Position numbers and translations under genes: made by a program
Notes under the pieces: generated by a model
The model's database searches: none
What the model was told of the DNA's origin: nothing
Seen by the model: only the letters and a program-made list of their open reading frames with translations
Assembly (NCBI GenBank): GCA_913061235.1
Contig: CAJXTB010000001.1
Span: forward strand, 372,001-436,000
DNA length: 64,000 nucleotides
Reading direction: 5' to 3'
Source: an uncultured Pseudomonadota bacterium
GTDB lineage: Bacteria > Myxococcota_A > UBA796 > GCA-2862545
Shown here: in pieces, positions 58,741 through 64,000 of the stretch
How the letters are laid out: the number at the start of each line of letters is the position of its first letter
How positions within the stretch are numbered: the stretch's first letter is position 1

Positions 58741-59850
58741 CTAGCGAGGTAGCTGCCGCCCATCCGTCCGGCGGGCCTCGAACTCTGCGTATTCGCCTGG
58801 AGCGATGGGGGCCTGTGTGTGCAACACGACGTTGGCCAGCCAGCCCTCAATCGCACTGCACACCAACTGGCCAGACCGGTTTGTATCGCGCGACGCCCAC
58901 AGCTCTAGAATGTAGCGCCGCCGTTCCTCAAGAGTCGTGAGTGGGCGGGTCCCGTACAGCGGTGTTCCCGTTCGCCACAGCAAGTCCAGCTCATCTGGCA
59001 GGGTGGCTGAATACCGGCGAGTCGCGGTCTCTTGTACGACGCTTCGGTAGTGCGACACGGCGATGGAGCTCGCGTCCAACGCCGCTCTCTGATGGGGCAC
59101 CCGCTTGCGCTTCGACGGAATCGTAAAGCTCAACGCGGCGAGCGAGGGTGCCTGCCATCGCTCGGGATGGTTGGGGTCAAACTCGACGAAGTTCTCGGGG
59201 CAGCGTCCGAGGTCGCGCGTTGTCTCTTCCACGAAGGTCACGTCTGCGGTCAGAGCCTGCAGCACATCACGCCCGCCCACCGACGCCACAAGCCACCGAC
59301 CGTTGGCACGCGCGTGCCCATCCAGTGGCTCCGATGCCCCCAAGATGCTGGTGTACCGACCGTGTAGGAGCGCCACCATCTGGTGTTCTTCCCACAGAAG
59401 GCGCGTATGGCTGCCGTCTTCGTACAGCTTGACCGTCAGCCAGACAGGGCCCTGTGGAACGGGCTCTGGGATCGCTCCGCGAAGCACGAGGTGGTCGCCT
59501 TCATTGGTCACGCCACAGGCGTCCGGGTTGCCGACCTGGAAGGACTCGCGGTCGGTCAGATTAGCGCCGGCGAGCTTTACGGACGGGACTGCGACCGGCT
59601 CGCGAAAGGACAACCGACCATCCTGGGTAAACACAGCCCGCCCAATCCAGCGTTGTGGAGGTGCGAACACCGTATCGGCGCCATCTCGGACGACCGTCCA
59701 GCCGAGCGGTTCAAGGGAGCGCGCAACGGCAGCCCGAGCCTCGCGCAGCGCCTCGTCACCGAACACATAGATGACGGCGTCAATATCCGTATCCGGCTCA
59801 ACGTCCGGCTCCTGACTCCACGCCAGGCCTAACCAGAGCAGCCACATCAC
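58741..59850 (-). CDS. Secreted protein of unknown function, tandem paralogue A
   Basis: 369 residues. Signal peptide MMWLLWLGLAWSQ, then VIYVFGDEALREARAAVARS, a CG...GRW beta region, and a C-terminal half with a YRSVVQETATRRYSATLPD stretch, GTPLYGTRPLTTLEERR and GQLVCSAIEGWL. The following gene encodes the same layout. No known domain recognised. Start is GTG or the ATG right after it; it abuts the stop of its paralogue. Likely the product of gene duplication. Confidence 0.7.
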   Translation of the reverse strand: MMWLLWLGLAWSQEPDVEPDTDIDAVIYVFGDEALREARAAVARSLEPLGWTVVRDGADTVFAPPQRWIGRAVFTQDGRLSFREPVAVPSVKLAGANLTDRESFQVGNPDACGVTNEGDHLVLRGAIPEPVPQGPVWLTVKLYEDGSHTRLLWEEHQMVALLHGRYTSILGASEPLDGHARANGRWLVASVGGRDVLQALTADVTFVEETTRDLGRCPENFVEFDPNHPERWQAPSLAALSFTIPSKRKRVPHQRAALDASSIAVSHYRSVVQETATRRYSATLPDELDLLWRTGTPLYGTRPLTTLEERRRYILELWASRDTNRSGQLVCSAIEGWLANVVLHTQAPIAPGEYAEFEARRTDGRQLPR

Positions 59851-61014
59851 CTACTGGGCACGCGGAAGGCGACGACCATCTGTGCGCATGGACTCGTAGT
59901 GCAGGTACTCGCTCTCTGTGATGGGGTTTTCGGAGTAAACTACGGTCTCACCAAGCCAGCCCTCAATCGACCGACACACGAGCTGGCCGGCGGTGTTCTC
60001 TGCCCGGGTGGCCCAGTGCTCTAGAATCGCCGTTCGGCGGTCGTCCACGTTGCGAATGCGACGTGTGCCATACAGCGGCTTTCCGTCGTTCCAAAGGTCA
60101 TCGAGCTGGTCGGGAAGCTGCCCAACACGCGACTGAGTTGCAATCGTCTGGACCACTTCTCGGTAGTTAGAAACCTCTTCCGAGCTGGCGTCCAACACCT
60201 GGCGAATGTGCGCATAGCGGCGTTCTCGGCTCGGTCCAAGGCCCGTAGTGACGCTAGCGACAGCCCCAACGGCCCCCTGACCATTGGGTCCGGTTGCCTG
60301 TTGGGCGAACGGGTCGTACTCGTCTTCCGAGACCGAACATGGACCGGTCGAGGTAGAGCTCCGTCGCTCAAACACCACATTCTGCATGGGTTCTCGCGCA
60401 CGTTCAATCTCACCCGACACCGTTAGGCCCATCCAGTAGTTCCCGCGCTGCCAGTCGACGTTGTCCAATGAGGAGATGACGCCAATAGGTGTCGCGAAGC
60501 GCCCTTCCGCTAACGAGATGGTCTGGGTTTCCGACCAAATCGCCAAGTCACTGTCTTGACGGGCGTAAATCGAGAAGGTCAGGTCGACAGGGCCGACGTA
60601 GTCACCGCCATCGAGCAAGTGCAGCTCATTTCGGACGATGACTTCTTTCGTCTGGTTGCCGGATCCGCAGGCATCACTCGGCAATCTGCGCGCGCCCGAA
60701 CCACCCGGTTGACCCGATGCTCCGACGTCTGCGCCACGAATCGGAATGATGGGCGTGGAGAACTCGAATCGGCCGTCTGGCAGGAAGGTGGCCTTGCCAA
60801 TCCACGCTTGCGGCGGCTTGAACACGATGGTGTCGCCGCGACGGTCCGCGGCCCATCCCAAGTCCTGGAATGATGCGGTGATCTCGGCACGAGCCTCCTC
60901 CAACTGCTCGTCACCGTAGACAATGATGACGACGTCAGCGTCATCATCCGCAGGTGGGTCCAGAGCGACGGGGGCCTCTTGGGCCAGAGCGAGAGCGAGC
61001 AGCCAAGTGAACAC
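59851..61014 (-). CDS. Secreted protein of unknown function, tandem paralogue B
   Basis: 387 residues, paralogue of the gene next to it. Signal peptide (FTWLLALALAQEA). Shared segments: VIIVYGDEQLEEARAEITAS with VIYVFGDEALREARAAVARS; PPQAWIGKATF with PPQRWIGRAVF; KPLYGTRRIRNVDDRR with TPLYGTRPLTTLEERR; GQLVCRSIEGWL with GQLVCSAIEGWL. The GTG start has GGAG eight bases before it. Function unknown; the first 30 mature residues are Asp-rich. Confidence 0.7.
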   Translation of the reverse strand: MFTWLLALALAQEAPVALDPPADDDADVVIIVYGDEQLEEARAEITASFQDLGWAADRRGDTIVFKPPQAWIGKATFLPDGRFEFSTPIIPIRGADVGASGQPGGSGARRLPSDACGSGNQTKEVIVRNELHLLDGGDYVGPVDLTFSIYARQDSDLAIWSETQTISLAEGRFATPIGVISSLDNVDWQRGNYWMGLTVSGEIERAREPMQNVVFERRSSTSTGPCSVSEDEYDPFAQQATGPNGQGAVGAVASVTTGLGPSRERRYAHIRQVLDASSEEVSNYREVVQTIATQSRVGQLPDQLDDLWNDGKPLYGTRRIRNVDDRRTAILEHWATRAENTAGQLVCRSIEGWLGETVVYSENPITESEYLHYESMRTDGRRLPRAQ

Positions 61015-61100
61015 GGGACTTTCTCCAAGGGTGCAGTTCTACCCGCCCCCACCAAGAACGCCAGCCACAAACGGTTAGTCCCTCGGCCCCGGAGACCGTC

Positions 61101-62111
61101 ATGTCCACATCCCGCGTCCAGGCGCTGCAACAAGCCCTCGATTCGCGCCTAGATTGGTTGGCCAAGGCCGACAATGCCCAAACCGATTGTGTCCGCCTGC
61201 TTCATGGCACTGTTGAGGGTGCCCCCGGCACCACCGTCGATCGGTACGGCCCCATCCTGCTCATCCAGACATGGCGTGACCCCATGGAGCCCGGTGAGAT
61301 CGACGCCATGCACGCCGTGGTGGACGCTGTGATTCCCGGACTGACTGCGGTGTGGAACAACCGACAGTCGGGTCGGCGCGGCGGAACCCCACGCGACTTC
61401 GCCCTGGACCACGACGTAGAGCTACCCGGCGGCATCGTCGGCCTTGAAGAAGGGCTGGTCTTCGACGTCAACCCACGCCACCGTGGCCGCGACCCACTGC
61501 TATTCCTTGATTTCCGGGCAGGTCGCAGACACATTCGCAATGTCAGTGCCGGAAAGTCGGTACTCAATTTGTTCGCCTACACCTGCGGAATGGGTGTGGC
61601 AGCAGCCGTCGCAGATGCCGACGAAGTCGTGAATGTAGACTTCTCCGCCTCTGCTCTAGAGGTAGGCGACCGAAACGCCGGACTGAACGGCCTGGTCATT
61701 CCAAGCATCCACGGAGATTGCTTGCCGGTCATGCGCCAGTTCGCTGGACTGCCCGTCAGTACCCGTCGTGGCCGCAAGATAAAGTACGACCGCATGGACG
61801 CTCGCCAGTGGGACATCACTGTTCTCGACCCACCGCGGTGGGCACGCTCAGCATTCGGAGCTGTTGATGTGGTTCGCGACTACCCCACCCTGTTCAAGCC
61901 CGTTGTCTTGGCAACCGCACCCGGTGGGCACATTCTGGCGACCAACAATGTGGCGTCTGTCGAATGGGAGACGTGGGTCGACATTCTCGAACGCTGCGCC
62001 AAGAAAGCAGGACGTCCGGTCGGGACCATTGAACGCATCCCAGTAGACGAAGACTTCCCAACGCCTGATGGCAAGTCCCCGCTGAAGATGGCGTGGATAT
62101 CGGTGCCTTAG
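61101..62111 (+). CDS. 23S rRNA cytosine-C5 methyltransferase-like protein (RlmI/RlmK family)
   Basis: 336 residues. The SAM domain has VLNLFAYTCGMGVAAAVADA, VVNVDFSASALEVGDRNAGL and the catalytic-side motif VLDPPRWARSAFGAVDVVRD. RlmI-type enzymes normally have an N-terminal PUA domain; here about 100 residues with RYGPILLIQTWRDPM replace it. The D-P-P and flanking residues fit m5C- or m2G-type rRNA methyltransferases; target unproven. GGAG lies before the ATG. Overlaps the next, convergent gene by four bases. Confidence 0.85.
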   Translation: MSTSRVQALQQALDSRLDWLAKADNAQTDCVRLLHGTVEGAPGTTVDRYGPILLIQTWRDPMEPGEIDAMHAVVDAVIPGLTAVWNNRQSGRRGGTPRDFALDHDVELPGGIVGLEEGLVFDVNPRHRGRDPLLFLDFRAGRRHIRNVSAGKSVLNLFAYTCGMGVAAAVADADEVVNVDFSASALEVGDRNAGLNGLVIPSIHGDCLPVMRQFAGLPVSTRRGRKIKYDRMDARQWDITVLDPPRWARSAFGAVDVVRDYPTLFKPVVLATAPGGHILATNNVASVEWETWVDILERCAKKAGRPVGTIERIPVDEDFPTPDGKSPLKMAWISVP

Positions 62112-63970
62112 CTGGTGGGCAGCGTCAGTCCGTGCTTTGCTAAGGCCGTAATGAACAACGTGTGTTGAGGCGGTTCAAGGTGGCGAAACAGCGCTCCCTT
62201 GTCGTCCAGCATTGTTCGTGGGTCTGCGCCAAGTTCAAGCAAGGTCTCGAAACAGCTAAGGTCTCGACGGTGACGCATGAGGGGGGTGTTCCGTGCGGAT
62301 CCACCTTCGCGTTGCGGACCGTTCAGATCCGCCCCCAATTCTACCGCTGTCCGGAGGGACTCGGGCGTCGTTGCAGCGTGAAGCAGGCCGAGGGGTATCG
62401 TGAACAAGCAGGCATCTACCAGCGGCCGCAGACGAGCAAGCGGGGCCGACAACGCTTCGGCTGGCAACGGGACTGGATGACTGGCCGCCCACCAACGTAC
62501 GTCGGCCAACAGCCTTTCGGCCTCGGACTGGTCTGCCTCGACGTAGCTGTCCAAGAATGCCGCGCGAGCGGCGTCGACATCGTGTGGCATGGGCTGGCGG
62601 GCAACGATGGGGCGAGGTGGGGGGCGGTTGTACATTGCCTCGTCGACCGACGTTGCATTGCACCCCAAGCGCTTCCGTCCCGGGCGCTCTCCCTCGCCCG
62701 GCATTGGAAGCTGGTCATCGTCAGCGGCAAAGTAGACACGGTTGCCGAGTAGCGTCGCCTCGGTTCCATGTTCGCTGAAGCTCGATTCAGGCCCACCACC
62801 TTGGTGGCCGCGCAGCTCACAATAGACCACTCCTCCCGCCTCTTTGTCGGTCACCCTCAGGCCATTCCATTCGATAAACTTGCGGATTTCTCGCGGGAAA
62901 CGACTCGACGCAGACAACACAGTGCCCGCCCAGTCGTCTGCCAGCGCCTTGAGAGTGGTCCGTTGTGCTTCCGTGAGCGCGGTGTTTGCAGACGGCAGAG
63001 CCACGCCAGCCAAACGGGCCGCTTCACAGGCGTCCCGGTACCGGTAAACGGTGGCCCAATGCGGATCAATGGTGATGTCCTCGGCGCCGACTCTCCTGTC
63101 ACCCATAAAGTCTAGGCGAGCGTCAATGAACCGGTCTTCATGCCATCGCACCTCGACGGAATCTCCATCGAGGGGCGGAAATAGCACGGCATATTCGGGG
63201 GGCCGAGCACGCTCGCGCACCGCTCGCTCTACGATTGGCCCGCCCCAGAGTTGACCGGGTCTCGCGTGCTTCGCCAACAGAGGTGCGACAAAGGAGTGAG
63301 CGTGCAGAGGAACGGTCGGACTGCGTTGGGCACACAACTCTTTGGCCAGCTCGTCCACCCCAACAATCAACCCTTGAAGCAATGGGTCGACCACAAGCTC
63401 CTTTCGAACCGTAGTACAAGCAGCGATGGCATTGGCAAGATGGTCATCTCGGTGGGCGTCGTGTCCGAGTTTTTCGCGAATACCCATCGTGTGTTGAACG
63501 ATGGTTGAGGCAACAAGGGCCTCATGCAGCATTGGCGCACGTCCCTGCCCCACTGCCCCTACGACTTGGTGAAGCGCCAATCCTTCAGTCCGACTTACCT
63601 TATGAGCGGTGTGACGCATGACCGCCATGGTCAGGTTCGCCAAGGCATCTACGGTACCGGGCAACACGTCGTCCCATTCGGTATCGAACGCCTGACCGTC
63701 ACAGACCAAGCGACAGTATCGAACCGAGTACCGCGCGTGAACGTAGATGGTCTGACGTAAGACCGCGGCCCACAAGCCGGGGGCTTTGGTGGAGTCCTTG
63801 AGCACGAGCGTGACCGTCTTCTCACCAGCTTCGCGCTGATTTTTGACTAACTGCGACGCCAAGCCGAGCGCAAACCCACCAACATGTTCTGCCTCACTCG
63901 ACCCGCCCCATTCGCACTCAAGGTCTCCGTCATCGGTGGCGTCAAGGGCAACAAGTGGGGATTGGCTCAC
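62108..63970 (-). CDS. Large protein with C-terminal ankyrin-like repeats
   Basis: 620 residues. The last 120 residues contain ankyrin-type units (LLHAATTPESLRTAVELGAD; TPLMRHRRDLSCFETLLELG). The first 500 are helical/mixed without recognised domains; a GHDAHRDDHLANAIAAC stretch with VGVDELAKELCAQRS resembles peptidase M48-like helices (HxxxH is present as HDAHRDDH) but is not convincing. I use the GTG seven bases after AGGAG; an ATG two codons earlier has only a 1-base gap to that site. The 24 bases to the right edge hold nothing else visible. Confidence 0.65.
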   Translation of the reverse strand: MSQSPLVALDATDDGDLECEWGGSSEAEHVGGFALGLASQLVKNQREAGEKTVTLVLKDSTKAPGLWAAVLRQTIYVHARYSVRYCRLVCDGQAFDTEWDDVLPGTVDALANLTMAVMRHTAHKVSRTEGLALHQVVGAVGQGRAPMLHEALVASTIVQHTMGIREKLGHDAHRDDHLANAIAACTTVRKELVVDPLLQGLIVGVDELAKELCAQRSPTVPLHAHSFVAPLLAKHARPGQLWGGPIVERAVRERARPPEYAVLFPPLDGDSVEVRWHEDRFIDARLDFMGDRRVGAEDITIDPHWATVYRYRDACEAARLAGVALPSANTALTEAQRTTLKALADDWAGTVLSASSRFPREIRKFIEWNGLRVTDKEAGGVVYCELRGHQGGGPESSFSEHGTEATLLGNRVYFAADDDQLPMPGEGERPGRKRLGCNATSVDEAMYNRPPPRPIVARQPMPHDVDAARAAFLDSYVEADQSEAERLLADVRWWAASHPVPLPAEALSAPLARLRPLVDACLFTIPLGLLHAATTPESLRTAVELGADLNGPQREGGSARNTPLMRHRRDLSCFETLLELGADPRTMLDDKGALFRHLEPPQHTLFITALAKHGLTLPTS

Positions 63971-64000
63971 AAGCATTCTCCTGGTATTTCTCGACGTTAG

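Noticed and set aside
1-64000. CRISPR array, rRNA operon or transposon
   Set aside because: No regularly spaced repeats, no rRNA segments and no transposase motifs were seen in any frame I read.

Overview
The window is a GC-rich (about 60%), densely packed bacterial chromosome segment with no rRNA, phage block, IS element or CRISPR array. Secreted proteins with D/N-rich thrombospondin-type-3 (TSP3) repeats and OmpA domains, many small lipoproteins, a PknB-type kinase, an AgmX/PglI-type protein, a fused isobutyryl-CoA mutase (IcmF) and a WXXGXW protein together suggest a Gram-negative from Myxococcota or a neighbouring 'deltaproteobacterial' phylum. This is inference; no marker gene fixes the taxon.

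Layout. 1-3.5 kb: the N-terminus of an FAD/NAD oxidoreductase of the type fused to SelD (runs off the left edge), a DUF1499 protein, a D-Ala-D-Ala carboxypeptidase and a LuxR-type HTH protein. 3.5-10 kb: IcmF, a secreted left-handed beta-helix protein, an alpha/beta hydrolase, a small membrane protein and a DUF547 lipoprotein. 10-15 kb: lipA followed by a 2-oxoacid dehydrogenase operon whose E2 and E3 look normal but whose two E1-like subunits are shortened and lack expected cofactor residues. 15-24 kb: a metal exporter, a lipoprotein, a CFA-like methyltransferase, and an operon of Ser/Thr kinase, zincin-like protein, OmpA/TSP3 protein and HAD phosphatase. 23.8-28.9 kb: an ABC-importer cassette whose binding protein is fused to an OmpA domain, followed by two uncharacterised helical proteins. 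28.9-32.5 kb: tmk, lipB, an AgmX-type protein, serS, two tRNA-Ser and one tRNA-Arg. 32.6-36.8 kb: a threonine dehydrogenase-like enzyme and kbl around a large lipoprotein. 36.8-42.2 kb: two lipoproteins and a five-gene minus-strand operon (UshA-like, GT87, YhhQ, FolM-like, FolB-cupin). 42.2-53.3 kb: def, TPR, ferritin-like, yhbY, SpoU methyltransferase, WXXGXW protein, an ABC/pilD/methyltransferase operon, a sugar dehydrogenase and bpt. 53.4-64 kb: a FemAB-like protein, a phage tail-tube/OmpA fusion, an OmpA/TSP3 protein, a selenoprotein, a thioesterase, two tandem paralogues, an rRNA methyltransferase and an ankyrin-type protein.

Most notable. (1) An overlooked 75-residue SelW-like selenoprotein at 57988-58215: the frame is conserved across an in-frame TGA in a CxxU motif, and a stem-loop matching a bacterial SECIS follows the TGA. 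The window also opens with a SelD-associated oxidoreductase domain. (2) An orphan contractile-tail tube (gp19-type) domain fused to an OmpA peptidoglycan-binding domain and an N-terminal SGAYNPG repeat region. (3) A lipoate-dependent dehydrogenase operon with degenerate E1 subunits. (4) An ABC importer with a peptidoglycan-tethered binding protein. Four OmpA-type domains in 40 kb, two in unusual fusions, suggest that this lineage uses OmpA domains to attach diverse machines to the cell wall.
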